Shown here piece by piece: positions 49,955 through 61,500 of a stretch of 64,000 nucleotides of DNA. Source of the DNA: an uncultured Prevotellaceae bacterium. Its GTDB lineage: Bacteria; Bacteroidota; Bacteroidia; Bacteroidales; Bacteroidaceae. The DNA lies in NCBI GenBank assembly GCA_900318685.1, contig ONLL01000005.1:62001-126000 (forward strand). The letters run 5' to 3'. Every line of letters begins with the position of its first letter. Within the stretch, counting starts at the first letter, position 1. The notes beneath the pieces are model-generated. The model saw nothing but the letters and a program-made list of their open reading frames with translations. It had not been told where the DNA came from and did not search any database. The translations under genes were made by a program, and so were the position numbers.

Positions 49955-51700
49955 TCAAATGAAGGCCATCATGATATTCGTCTCCAATTGAGCTAAGTCG
50001 GACAGGATGGAATCCAAATCGGTTTTGCAACTGGTGAGTTCGTTCTTCGTGGTGGCATTCTCCACAGCGGTCGCAAGGTTGTCGACGGCTGTCTCCAACC
50101 GCTCGAGCTCGCTCCACAGGTCGGAGTGCTCGTGCTCGCTGTCCTTGCGCTCGAGGTCATCCCTGCATTGGGCGAGTGTGGCTCGACAGACTTTTAAATC
50201 CTGCTGCAGACGATCTTTGATAACATCGAGCAGCAGTTGGTTGATGATGGCGGTCACATCGGCAATGCTCACCTGAGAGTCGCCGTTGACATCGGCAACA
50301 GTGAAGTTGAAGTTCGTGTCAGGCTGTCCGAGCAAATAGTTCGTCACGGCAATGGCATCGTCGATGTTCACACTGCCGTCGCCGTTGGTGTCGCCCATAA
50401 TGGCTGCAAAGCCTTCATAGAGTTCCCAGTGGTACTCACTATTCTGATAATACACCATCCATCCTTTTTGTTCGGCTGCTGCCACATGCTTTGGCGTGCA
50501 GATAGCAGACACGTTGGTGGAATTAACGTCGTAAACGTATAGCTCTCCGTCGTTCCAATCTCTCTGAGGCAGCTTTTCGATGAGGTTGTCCATGCCTGCG
50601 CCCCTGATGGGGTTGTCGTAGCAGTAGAGTCGTGTCAGGCTTGTGCAACTCGAAGCATCGAGCGTGGTCAGCTGGTTGTTATAGCAATAGATGTGTTCCA
50701 GATTGGGGCTGTTCGACACATTGAGCGTGGTGAGTTGGTTGTCGTTGCAAATGAGGTCTCTCAGTTTCACGTTCATCGACACATCGATCGTGGTCAGCTG
50801 GTTGTTGGGGCAATACAGGTATGTCAGCTCAGTGAAGTATTCGACGCCCGTGAGGTCGGCAATATTCATGTTGTACAAATTGAAGTTGTATGTGCCTTCT
50901 ATCTCCTCTCTCGTGAGCACGCCGTCAGCTCCGTAGCTCTGTGCCAGCAGCCAGTTGCGGAAATAAGCATCGGGGAAAATGAAGGATGCTATCGGCATGC
51001 TGCCTGTACTAGTTATATACGCAGTCATATTATTGTCCAAAAAGAATCCAAGATGCCATCCCTTTGACACGATAGAGTTAATCTGTGACTGCGTAAACTT
51101 GTTCCCCTCATTGTCGGCTTCGTTATAAATGGCTATGGTAGGAATAAGGCTACTAACTGACGGTTCAGGCAGGTTGTCGATAAATTCATCCATATAGTCG
51201 CCTGCCAGCTGGTTGCCGAAGCACTGGAAAGATGCTGTTGGTGAGCATCCTGTCATGTTCAGCGAGGTAAGGCGGTTGTTAGCGCAGTCAAAATGTGTGA
51301 GGTTCGTGTTTTGCGATACATCCAGTACTTGGAGTTGATTGTCGCGACAGTTCAAATCCTTCAGTGAAGTGAAGTACTCGATGCCCGTGAGGTCGGCTAT
51401 CTGCTGGTTGCTGACATCCATCGATCCTACGCCAGCAATCTCAGTTGGTGTGAGTTCGCCGTCCTGTCCGTATTCCTGTGAGAGCAGCCAGTTGCGGAAC
51501 TTGGCATCCGGGAAGTGGATTGCGTCGATGTGTATAACAGCAGTGAAGTCGTCATAATCTGGGTTGCCGTAGATTGCATCTAGCTTAGTCAAAGTCTCTC
51601 CGTTGGAGGACAAGACTGCATAGGTCTCTTTGGCTTGTGTGTTGGTAGTCAGTGCTATCGCTACGAGGGCCAGCAGGGTGGTAAAGATTCTCTTTTTCAT
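49955..51700 (-). CDS. Leucine-rich repeat protein with dockerin-like pair and C-terminal coiled coil
   Basis: A 581-residue protein starting MKKRIFTTLLALVAIALTT (signal peptide). A shortened form of the neighbour's N-terminal module (YAVLSSNGETLTK) is followed by two FPDxxFRxW / DGxLTxxEI / LRR modules (about 60-180 and 238-375). Next is a two-loop dockerin-like segment (about 434-491, GDTNGDGSVNIDDAIAV and ADVNGDSQVSIADVTAI). The last 85 or so residues form a charged coiled coil with two cysteines, unusual after a dockerin. It is 39 bases upstream of the larger LRR gene and they may be co-transcribed from the leader promoter at 51972. Start chosen at the signal-peptide Met, 16 codons inside the longest frame. 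Confidence 0.85.
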   Translation of the reverse strand: MKKRIFTTLLALVAIALTTNTQAKETYAVLSSNGETLTKLDAIYGNPDYDDFTAVIHIDAIHFPDAKFRNWLLSQEYGQDGELTPTEIAGVGSMDVSNQQIADLTGIEYFTSLKDLNCRDNQLQVLDVSQNTNLTHFDCANNRLTSLNMTGCSPTASFQCFGNQLAGDYMDEFIDNLPEPSVSSLIPTIAIYNEADNEGNKFTQSQINSIVSKGWHLGFFLDNNMTAYITSTGSMPIASFIFPDAYFRNWLLAQSYGADGVLTREEIEGTYNFNLYNMNIADLTGVEYFTELTYLYCPNNQLTTIDVSMNVKLRDLICNDNQLTTLNVSNSPNLEHIYCYNNQLTTLDASSCTSLTRLYCYDNPIRGAGMDNLIEKLPQRDWNDGELYVYDVNSTNVSAICTPKHVAAAEQKGWMVYYQNSEYHWELYEGFAAIMGDTNGDGSVNIDDAIAVTNYLLGQPDTNFNFTVADVNGDSQVSIADVTAIINQLLLDVIKDRLQQDLKVCRATLAQCRDDLERKDSEHEHSDLWSELERLETAVDNLATAVENATTKNELTSCKTDLDSILSDLAQLETNIMMAFI

Positions 51701-51966
51701 TGTTATATAGATGTTTTGGTTGATATCATTTTCCAATACTCGCCACATTTGACATGCAGAGGCGTGATGGAAGTCTTTTAAACGATCTTACTAGGCATAA
51801 TAGTACGTTTTTAGTTTATGTCCTTTCACTTTCTCGAGTTTTGAACTCACAGAATGTAACGTCCGTAAACGCCTTTCCCTCTCGGCCAGCCCTACAAATG
51901 GCTTCGTCGGCCTCAAGAGTTCCATCGATGTCTTTGACCCGTCCAGCCCCCATAGGCCAGCTAAGT
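51701..51966 (-). ncRNA. Long structured leader or small RNA upstream of the LRR genes
   Basis: From the predicted start near 51965 to the ATG at 51700 there are about 265 bases with no recognised gene. On the minus strand it begins ACCGACTTAGCTGGCC and contains GC-rich pairable parts: CTCTTGAGGCC with GGCCGAGAG, and GAGTT-CAA-AACTC. Short frames cross it (one ends in KTRESERT); I vaguely recall that peptide from other Prevotella, so the segment may be a dispersed conserved element. No known RNA family was recognised. Confidence 0.45.
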
Positions 51967-51971
51967 CGGTG

Positions 51972-52003
51972 CAAAGATACAAAATAAATGGGAAAAAACC
52001 AAA
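51972..52003 (-). promoter_or_regulatory. Promoter of the leader / LRR genes
   Basis: Minus strand: TTTG (52003-52000), a 20-base gap, TATCTTTG (51979-51972). A perfect consensus match. Confidence 0.8.
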
Positions 52004-52081
52004 AAACAAGTGAAAAATTTGCATAATCCGAAATAAAGATGTCAAGGGGACAAATGAATGACACCTCTGCCTTAGGATGTA

Positions 52082-52122
52082 GTGAACACGAAAAGAGGTG
52101 AACACCTCTGATTAGTGTTCAC
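52082..52122 (-). terminator. Nested hairpin terminator of groEL
   Basis: Outer arms GTGAACAC (52082-52089) and GTGTTCAC (52115-52122) enclose an inner hairpin AGAGGTG-AA-CACCTCT (52094-52109). It lies 36 bases after the groEL stop. Confidence 0.75.
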
Positions 52123-52157
52123 CTCCGAACTTGATTGTGCAGTATCAATGATTGTTT

Positions 52158-53795
<1,638 letters not shown>

Positions 53796-53874
53796 TCACT
53801 GTTTTACTATTTCACAATTTTACTGTTACTGCGGCAATTGTCCAATGGTGAAACTGTCCAATTGTCATTGGCAA

Positions 53875-54147
53875 TTATTTTTCAATGATTGCCAAGACGT
53901 CGCTCTGACGCATGATGAGGTACTTGGTGCCTTCAAGCTCGATCTCCGTGCCGGAATACTTGCCGTAGAGCACTTCGTCACCTTCCTTGAGAATCATTTC
54001 CTCGTCCTTGGTTCCATGGCCAGCGGCCTTGACGATGCCGTGCAGTGGTTTCTCTTTTGCGGTGTCAGGAATAATAATGCCGCCAATCTTCTCTTCTGCT
54101 GGAGCGGGCAATACTAGCACGCGGTCAGCTAATGGTTTGATGTTCAT
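53875..54147 (-). CDS. groES: Co-chaperonin GroES (10 kDa)
   Basis: A 90-residue protein starting [20 protein letters not shown]. The mobile loop region ([15 protein letters not shown]) and [18 protein letters not shown] are typical of GroES. The heptameric lid closes the GroEL cavity. Its promoter overlaps the terminator of the upstream gene. I do not see a CIRCE-type heat-shock inverted repeat in the leader, in line with control by other means in Bacteroidetes. Confidence 0.97.
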   Translation of the reverse strand: MNIKPLADRVLVLPAPAEEKIGGIIIPDTAKEKPLHGIVKAAGHGTKDEEMILKEGDEVLYGKYSGTEIELEGTKYLIMRQSDVLAIIEK

Positions 54148-54238
54148 GATGATTGTTTTTTTTTGTTATTTGTTTGAATGTTTGAATTGTCGTCTTTTGC
54201 AGTGCCCGGCTGGTGGGCTCCACGACAAGTGTCACTGC

Positions 54239-54271
54239 CAAAAGTATGCCAAAAATAAAGGGCTGACAAAG
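54239..54271 (-). promoter_or_regulatory. Promoter of groES-groEL, overlapping a terminator
   Basis: Minus strand: TTTG (54271-54268), a 21-base gap, TACTTTTG (54246-54239). The TTTG lies at the loop of the terminator hairpin 54261-54281. Confidence 0.75.
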
Positions 54272-54281
54272 TGTCAGCCCC
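54261..54281 (-). terminator. Terminator of the 54300 gene
   Basis: GGGCTGAC (54261-54268) and GTCAGCCC (54274-54281) form an 8-bp perfect stem with a 5-base loop. On the minus strand it is followed by TTTATTTTTGG. Confidence 0.85.
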
Positions 54282-54299
54282 CAAGCGTTGTCGTTGCCG

Positions 54300-55292
54300 T
54301 CAGTGAATGGTAAACTGAGTGGTGTAGATCTTGTTTCCGAGGTAGTAGAGCTCGAAGGTATAGGTGCCGGCCTCATAGGTCGACGTGGTGGCGTTGCCCC
54401 ATCCGTTGAGCCATTCTCCCTGGTTACGTTCTCCTGGTGCCACATAGAAGCTGCCTCTGTTGGTGTAGCCCGACGGCGAGTTGGAGCTGCAGTCGAGCGA
54501 GCCGTTGGGTGAGAAGATCTTGTAGTAGAACTCGTCCTTCACGTTGCTCTCGCCGGTGGGCAGGAGCGAGTTGTAGAAGACCTTAGGATAAAGGTAGCGC
54601 ATCTTGTCAGAGTGGAGGGTGCTGCCTGCCGGATCAATGTCAGTGCCGTCGCGCTCGCAGTTGGCAAACTGCATGCTGGTGACATAGATGTAGCCCATGG
54701 CCCTGCTGACCCTGTCTGTGCGTTTCTTCATGTCTTCGTCGTCGGGCAGGGCGTTGCTGGCCTCGAGCAGGAGGTCGTAGGCAGCGCGGTAGTCGCCCTC
54801 GTCCATCTCCTCCTCTGCCAGGTCGATATACTCCTGCCGCTGCTTATCCGCCATTTTGTCATAGTACTCCATGAGGTTGTCGAGTTGGCAGTACACCTCT
54901 GGCAGGGCGCGCTGGTGCTCGATCTCGAGGTCTTCGATGGCATCGAACTTCTCCTTGGCTTCTTCCAGCTCGGCGAATGAGTCGGCACGCTTGATGGCCT
55001 TGCGGCATTTCTCGACCAAGGTCTCGTAATGCTCCTGTTCGGCTTCAGCGGCTTTCAGCTCAGGGCTCTTGTTGAAGAATAGAAAGTAGGCGCCTGCTGC
55101 CAATGCTGCCAGGATGAGCAGGGGTACGATGATCTTCCAGACGGCGAAGCCTTTCTTCTTTCGAGGTGTGGCTGCCTGTTGGTCAGTGATAAGCGTTCCT
55201 GTCGGTCCTTGGTTGCCGGATGCTTTTTCTTCAGGGGGAGTGAGCATGATCCTCCGTCCTGGCAGTTGTTCTTGTTCTTTATCCATAGTCAT
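54300..55292 (-). CDS. Membrane-anchored helical (TPR-like) protein of unknown function
   Basis: A 330-residue protein. A cytoplasmic N-terminus (about 1-48) with a basic patch (PRKKKGF) precedes one membrane helix (about 53-73, IIVPLLILAALAAGAYFLFF). A long helical, charged region follows (about 75-200), including EEEMDEGDYRAAYDLLLEASNALP, which looks like a TPR unit. The C-terminal 130 residues are strand-rich (NPxGS-type, STYEAGTYTFELYYLGNKIY) and may be a beta-sandwich domain outside the membrane. No family recognised. Start could be Met1 or Met3. It is a single gene with its own terminator, between the GH2 gene and groES. Confidence 0.75.
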   Translation of the reverse strand: MTMDKEQEQLPGRRIMLTPPEEKASGNQGPTGTLITDQQAATPRKKKGFAVWKIIVPLLILAALAAGAYFLFFNKSPELKAAEAEQEHYETLVEKCRKAIKRADSFAELEEAKEKFDAIEDLEIEHQRALPEVYCQLDNLMEYYDKMADKQRQEYIDLAEEEMDEGDYRAAYDLLLEASNALPDDEDMKKRTDRVSRAMGYIYVTSMQFANCERDGTDIDPAGSTLHSDKMRYLYPKVFYNSLLPTGESNVKDEFYYKIFSPNGSLDCSSNSPSGYTNRGSFYVAPGERNQGEWLNGWGNATTSTYEAGTYTFELYYLGNKIYTTQFTIH

Positions 55293-55338
55293 TAAATGTT
55301 GATATTACCATTCTTCCTGCAGGAGCGGGTGTGGCAGG

Positions 55339-58300
55339 CTACTTGATGGCTTCGAGGATGTCGAGCTCCACGATGCGCAGCTCCACCTTACCAGGAGCCG
55401 ACCTGATGCGGTCGAACTCGCCAGCGTTGCCACCTGCCAGCTCCTTGGTGTCGCCAAATCTTGCGCTGTTCTGGGCCGGACCAATCATGCGGATGGTGAG
55501 TCGGTCGGCAGCGACGGGCTTGGGTATCTGAATGTGGCAGTAGCCCAGTGTGGCATCGGTGAGGCCTTCCCACACTTTCTTATTGCCTGCATAGACCTCG
55601 AGCGGGTAGCAGCGGTTGCGCCAGCCGGAGAGCTTCAGCGTGAGCTCGTCGACGCTGGCCTTGCGGCTGAGGCGGTAGGTGACCCAAGCGTTGGCCTTCT
55701 CGCCATCGCTCGACCATTCCGAAAGCTCGTTGTCGTCGTAGCTCTTCTGCACGTTGTCGGCATTCGAACCTGCCTGTGCACTGACGATGTCGACGGTCTG
55801 CTTCACGTCATGATAGCTGGGCGTGAGGGGCGTCTCACCACGCTGCAGGTGGCAGGGTAGGGTGTGCTGCGGCAGATACTTGGCAGCGTCGACATCCTGT
55901 GTCTTCAGGGTGAGGTAGGCAGGTCGCAGTCCTTCAGCCTGCACGCCGATGCCAATCTCTCCAGCATTAGTAGTTGAACGCACGAGCACACGGTTGACGC
56001 CACACTCAACGGGCAGCGACATGTGTCCCACGTAGTTGTCGGAGGTGTTGCGCTTGTTGGCAGAGTCGAGCAGCGACTTGTCGTTGTTGGCATTGTCGCG
56101 CTGGTACTGGCGGTTGTCGCGAGTGCCGATGCCGCCAATCCATTCGCCCTCGCCCCAGAGTTGGAAGTTGACCATGCGGTCGTCGAGCGGACAGCGTCGT
56201 CCTTGCCTGTCGACCACCTCCACCTGCAGGAGCACCATGTCGGCACCGTCGGCCTTCAAACCTTCAGGATTCTGGATGGGAGTGATGCGCAGCTGAGTGG
56301 GTTCGCCGGCAGTGAAGAGCGTGTCGCTGGAGGTGATGGTGCCTGAGGCGTTATTGCTGACGGCCACAAGCGTTCCGGGTTCGAACTTGACATTCTTGAA
56401 GGTGAAGAGCCATTTCCATTTGCGCTCGGGCTCGATGCTAAGCGGCTTTCCGTTCAGCGTGAGTTCTACCTTGTCGCCGGTAGAGATGACGTATACATCT
56501 TTCACCGTGCCAGCCTCGTAGTTCCAGTGTCCCACGATGTGGGTGTGGTCGCCTTCAGCCTCTACCCATCCGTCCCACATCACCTGGTGGGCATAGAAGG
56601 CATCCTTGGGGATTCGCATGGCATCGGTGACGCCGCTCATGCGGAAGTTCGACTCGCCGCGATGGTGGGTGTTGGTGTCGCTGAACACGATCTTCACGCC
56701 TCCGCTGCTGACGCGCTTTCCTGTGCCGGGACGCTCCAGCCAATATTCGTACCAGCGCTCCACCATCTCGCAGGCGAAGGCATCCATGTTGTGGTTGTAG
56801 TCGAGGGCAGGTGCATTGCGGTAGAGCGGACCGTCGCCTTCCTTGTGGTAAGGATAGGAGTATTCGTCCCAGTACTTGCGCAGACCTTCGTCACGACAGT
56901 ACTCCATTGCCCACATGGGATGTTTGCCCGACTTGTTGATGTAGAGCATCTCACCGCCGTACTCAGCTTCGTTGATGTCGAGCATTTCGCGAGAGCCAAT
57001 GGCACGTCCGCCATGAGGGTCGTACTTGTCGCGGATGGCCTTCAGCTCGAGCATGTGTTCGCGGCTGATGCTCTCGTTGCCACCCTCATAGAAGATGATG
57101 CTGGGGTTGTTGCGGTTGTAGATGATGGCATCGCGCATCAGCTCCGTGCGCTGTGTCCATCGAGGGCCATCGACATCCTTCTCGGCATCGCCGGCAGGCA
57201 TGGCCTGGATCAGTCCCACACGGTCGCACGACTCGATGTCCTGCTTCCAGGGCGTGACGTGCATCCAGCGCACGAGGTTGCCGCCCGACTCCACCATCAG
57301 CGCATTGCTATAGTCGCTCAGCCACGCAGGCACACTCAGTCCTGTGCCTGGCCACTCGTTGGAGGTGCGCTGAGCATAGCCGTGCACCATCAGCACACGG
57401 TCGTTGAGGCGGAATAGTCCGTTGCCAAACTCCGTCTTGCGGAAGCCCGTACGGGTGACGACTTTATCATTGTCAGCTGATGCCGTCTCCAACTTTTCTC
57501 TCAGGTAAGTCTCCACCGTATAAAGGTAGCCATAGCCCCACGACCAAAAATGCAGTCCTTGCATCTCTTTTTCAGCCGTGGCAAGAATGGTCTCGCCCGG
57601 TTGTAGTGTTATCATCTTGTCACCGTTGAAGCCAGCAATCTTATTGCCATCATTGTCTTTCACCACGACCGTCAAGAAGAACGTGTGAGCCTTGCTGTCT
57701 TCATTCCTCACCTGACTCTCCACATGTATCGTGGCCTTGTGGGCAGCGATGTCGAAGTCGGTAGCATAGACATAGGTGCCCGTGGTGCCGAGGTTCGAGT
57801 AGAGGGGCAGCGTCTGATAGACCTTGTCCGTGATATGTAGGTAGACGTTCTTGGGTATGCCACCATAGTTGGCATTGAAGTTGCGGTCGTTCCACTGGTA
57901 GCGGCTGTCGTGTACGCGTGAACGGTACTGCCAGCTGTTGTCGCAGCGCACGGCCAGCACGTTCTCACCTTCTTTAATATAAGGTGTAAGGTCGAACCCG
58001 CAGGCCATGACGCCATTCTCCGACAGTCCCAGCGACTGCCCGTTGAGATAGAAGTCGGCACCCTGGCGCACGCCCTCGAATTCTACGAATACTTTTCCTT
58101 TCGTTTCTGATTCGCTGAGTTTGAAATGCTTACGATACCATACGATAGTGTCTGTCAGGTCAACGATATCCTTGCGGAATGCCTCGTCACCGTTGAAGGC
58201 ACGTGGCAGTGTGACTTGTTTCCAGGCCGAATCGTCGAAGGCTGGCAGGCTGGCCTCTTTAAAGTCGCCTATCTCCAGGAGCCATCCCCCGTTGAAGTTT

Positions 58301-58374
58301 AGTTTCTGACGTTCTATGGCCAGCGCGCTTGTGGCCATCAGTGCCAATGTGAGCAGAATGATGTTCTTTTTCAT
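55339..58374 (-). CDS. Glycoside hydrolase family 2 (beta-galactosidase-like), secreted
   Basis: A 1011-residue protein starting MKKNIILLTLALMATSALA, a signal peptide. The longest frame would add 51 residues that cross the promoter, so the inner start is used. It has a sugar-binding jelly-roll (about 25-190), an immunoglobulin-like domain (about 195-300), and a TIM barrel (about 305-600) with the acid/base Glu in FYEGGNESIS and a possible nucleophile Glu in AMEYCRD. Further beta domains follow, ending in a discoidin-like domain (about 860-960, NVQKSYDDNELSEWSSDG). It is divergent from susC, so it belongs to a polysaccharide utilisation locus. The exact glycan is not predictable; beta-galactoside or beta-glucuronide is usual in GH2. 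Confidence 0.9.
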   Translation of the reverse strand: MKKNIILLTLALMATSALAIERQKLNFNGGWLLEIGDFKEASLPAFDDSAWKQVTLPRAFNGDEAFRKDIVDLTDTIVWYRKHFKLSESETKGKVFVEFEGVRQGADFYLNGQSLGLSENGVMACGFDLTPYIKEGENVLAVRCDNSWQYRSRVHDSRYQWNDRNFNANYGGIPKNVYLHITDKVYQTLPLYSNLGTTGTYVYATDFDIAAHKATIHVESQVRNEDSKAHTFFLTVVVKDNDGNKIAGFNGDKMITLQPGETILATAEKEMQGLHFWSWGYGYLYTVETYLREKLETASADNDKVVTRTGFRKTEFGNGLFRLNDRVLMVHGYAQRTSNEWPGTGLSVPAWLSDYSNALMVESGGNLVRWMHVTPWKQDIESCDRVGLIQAMPAGDAEKDVDGPRWTQRTELMRDAIIYNRNNPSIIFYEGGNESISREHMLELKAIRDKYDPHGGRAIGSREMLDINEAEYGGEMLYINKSGKHPMWAMEYCRDEGLRKYWDEYSYPYHKEGDGPLYRNAPALDYNHNMDAFACEMVERWYEYWLERPGTGKRVSSGGVKIVFSDTNTHHRGESNFRMSGVTDAMRIPKDAFYAHQVMWDGWVEAEGDHTHIVGHWNYEAGTVKDVYVISTGDKVELTLNGKPLSIEPERKWKWLFTFKNVKFEPGTLVAVSNNASGTITSSDTLFTAGEPTQLRITPIQNPEGLKADGADMVLLQVEVVDRQGRRCPLDDRMVNFQLWGEGEWIGGIGTRDNRQYQRDNANNDKSLLDSANKRNTSDNYVGHMSLPVECGVNRVLVRSTTNAGEIGIGVQAEGLRPAYLTLKTQDVDAAKYLPQHTLPCHLQRGETPLTPSYHDVKQTVDIVSAQAGSNADNVQKSYDDNELSEWSSDGEKANAWVTYRLSRKASVDELTLKLSGWRNRCYPLEVYAGNKKVWEGLTDATLGYCHIQIPKPVAADRLTIRMIGPAQNSARFGDTKELAGGNAGEFDRIRSAPGKVELRIVELDILEAIK

Positions 58375-58410
58375 GTTAGTTTTAATAAGTAGTATTTGAT
58401 TATCTTTGTG

Positions 58411-58441
58411 CAAAGGTACGTTTTTTTCTTCAAAATACAAA
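58411..58441 (-). promoter_or_regulatory. Promoter of the GH2 gene
   Basis: Minus strand: TTTG (58441-58438), a 19-base gap, TACCTTTG (58418-58411). Divergent from the susC promoter about 40 bases away. Confidence 0.75.
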
Positions 58442-58478
58442 AGAAATGCGTGTTGAATCGATAAAAAAGGCTCAATTA

Positions 58479-58510
58479 TTTGGATATTTGCTAAAAAAGA
58501 GGTAATTTTG
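58479..58510 (+). promoter_or_regulatory. Promoter of susC-susD
   Basis: TTTG (58479-58482), a 20-base gap, TAATTTTG (58503-58510), about 50 bases before the ATG. Confidence 0.75.
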
Positions 58511-58561
58511 CAGCCAAAAGCAATCACTAATTAACTAACAAATAAATTTAAATCGTTGTTT

Positions 58562-61500
58562 ATGTCTTTCAAACTGAAAAGCTTGATTCGTCTGGGGAGT
58601 AGCTCTAGACGGATGTTGTTGTCGGCAGTCCTCGCCATGAGTGGGGCGTTGCTGGCAAACGCACAGACGAAGGTAACTGTCGTGGACGCCACTGGCGAAG
58701 CCGTGATAGGAGCCAGTGTGTTGGAGAAAGGTACGCGCAATGGTGGCGTTACCGATTTGGATGGTAACATCACCATCAAGGTACAAGGTGACAATCCCAT
58801 CGTGGTGTCCTATCTGGGAATGAAGCCACAGACGGTGAGCGTCAAAGGCAAGAGCACGCTGAAAGTGGTGCTCGAGGATGACAATACCACGCTGAATGAT
58901 GTGGTGGTCATCGGTTATGGTACGGTGCGCAAGAAGGACCTGACCGGTTCTGTGGCCACCGTCACTGGTCAGGACCTGGTGAAGGTGCCTGTGTCGAACG
59001 TGTCGGAAGCCCTGACAGGTAAGATGGCAGGTGTGAACATCACCACCACCGACGGTTCGCCCGATGCTGAGGTGCTTATCCGCGTGCGTGGCGGCGGCTC
59101 TATCACTGGTGACAACACCCCGCTCATCGTTATTGACGGTTTCCAGGGTGGCAAGCTCAGCGATATCTCGCCCAACGATATCGAGGATATCACCGTGCTG
59201 AAGGATGCTTCGTCTACGGCCATCTACGGTTCGGAAGGTGCCAATGGTGTGATCCTGATTACGACCAAGAATGCCAAGGCAGGCAAGACCCAGATCAACT
59301 ACAACGGCTATCTGCAGACAAAGAAAGTGTCGAAGCGCATGGACGTGCTCGACACCTACGAGTATGTGATGTCGAACTATGAATACTCAGCCCTGCGCGG
59401 TGAGAGTGCCCTGAACTCCTTCTACAAGCAGTTCGGCGTGTTCGACGACCTCTATCTCTACAAGAGTCAGAAGGCCATCGACTGGCAGGAAGACCTCTTC
59501 GGCGAGAGCACCCTCTCGCAGAGCCACAACGTCAGCCTGCAGGGTGGTACCGACAAGACGAAGTTCAACCTCTCGGGTACCTATGACTACAATTCGGGTC
59601 TGATGCCCAACAATGATTTCTCGCGCTATTCGTTCCTGTTCAAGCTCAACCACGACATCAACAAGAACCTGAAGTTCTCGATGACGGCTCGTGTGAACGA
59701 CCAGGAGGCCAACGGACAGGGCACCCAGGGCGGTACCTACAAGGTGCGTACCGAGCAGGCCCTCTATGGTGTGGCCACGAAGGGACTCTCAGGCATGATC
59801 ACCCCCGACTTCTCGACCATGAGTGACGATGAAATCGTCGAGTGGCAGCGTGCCAACATGTCGCTGGCCGAGCAGTCGGAGCAGTACTGGCGCAAGCGCA
59901 ACAACCGTGGCTTCGTGTTCAACGGTGCCCTCGACTGGACCACACCGCTGAAGGGGCTGAAGGCCCATCTGGAAGGTGGTTACACCTATGGTTTCAACGA
60001 GGTGAAGAACTGGTATGGCTCCACCACTACCCAGGCCAGCTATGTGGGTGGTAACCCTCTGGCCGACTGGACGAAGACCAACACCAGCTCCATCCGTGAG
60101 AGCTTCACCCTGACCTACGACACCAAGCTCAATAAGATACACCACTTCAATGTGATGGGTGGACAGGAGTATCGCACCAGCCGCTCTGACAACAGCGCCA
60201 TGAGTGCCAACAACTTCAGCCAGGCCTTCACGGCCGAGCAGGTGTTTGCCAACTTCGGCCTGGGCACGATGCAGACGATGACGGGCGCTGTTTCTGCCAA
60301 CCAGAACAAGGTGTCGTTCTTCGGACGTGTCAACTACACCCTGATGGACCGCTACCTGCTCACCTTCACCCTGCGTGAGGATGGCAGCTCGCAGTTTGCC
60401 GACGGTCACCAGTGGGGCTTCTTCCCCGCTGCCGCCGCTTCCTGGCGCATCATCGAGGAGCCCTGGATGGCTGGCGCACAGAGCTGGCTCTCCAACCTGA
60501 AGCTCCGCTTCTCCTATGGTAAGGTGGGTAACGACAAACTGCCCAGCTACATGTTCTCGCAGCTCTACAACACCAACAGCGGATCGAAGCGCTATGGTGT
60601 GGGCGAGAATGCCAATTCACACCTGGCCGTGACCACCGTGCTGGCCAACCCGCTGCTGACCTGGGAGAAGCGCACCACGCGCAACCTCGGTATCGACTTC
60701 GGTCTCTTCCGCGAGCGCCTCACCGGTAACATCGACTTCTACTGGAACAATACCGACGACCTGCTCATCAACCACAATATCGCCGCTCCCGGCTACACCA
60801 CCGTTTGGGAGAACTCAGCTTCGACCAGCAACAAGGGTGTTGAGCTGACCTTGAACGCAGCCCTGGTCCAGAGCAAGAACTTCACGCTGAACGCCAACTT
60901 CAACATCGGCTTCGACAAGTCGAACGTCAAGGGACTGGCCAACGGACTCGAGGAGATGACCTTCGCATCAGGATGGGCATCCACCGACAACAAAAACCAG
61001 CAGGACTATATCGTCCGCATCGGCGACCCCATCGGACTGGTCTACGGATGGAAGTCTGACGGCTACTACACCACTGCCGACTTTGCCAGCTTCGACGAGA
61101 CCACGGGCGTCTACACCCTGAAGGACGGCGTGCCCACCACGTCGCTCCTCGGAGGTACCATCGGCATCCGTCCGGGTGCCATGAAGCTCAAGGATCTCAA
61201 CGGCGACGGCGTGGTCGATGCCAGTGATATCGACGTCATCGGCGATACCAACCCCGACTTCGCAGGTGGTTTCGGCTTCAACGGCAACATCTACGACTTC
61301 GACTTCAACATCAACTTCACCTATCGCTACGGCAACGACATCTACAACGCCAACAAGATACAGACCACCTCGCGCTATCGCGCAGGTACATATCCTAATA
61401 TGCGTGACGACATGCGCCAGGCCAATGCCTACAGCTACATCAATCCTGAGACGGGTGTGCTGCTTCGCTCCCTCGAGGATCTGGCCTACTGGAATGAAGG

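Noticed and set aside
46163-51700. Cellulosome components because of the dockerin-like ends
   Set aside because: No cohesin or scaffoldin is seen; dockerin-like calcium loops are common at the ends of Bacteroidales surface proteins.
51791-52105. A 104-codon frame over the LRR leader and its promoter
   Set aside because: It runs through a perfect promoter and has no family signature; a leader RNA is the simpler explanation.
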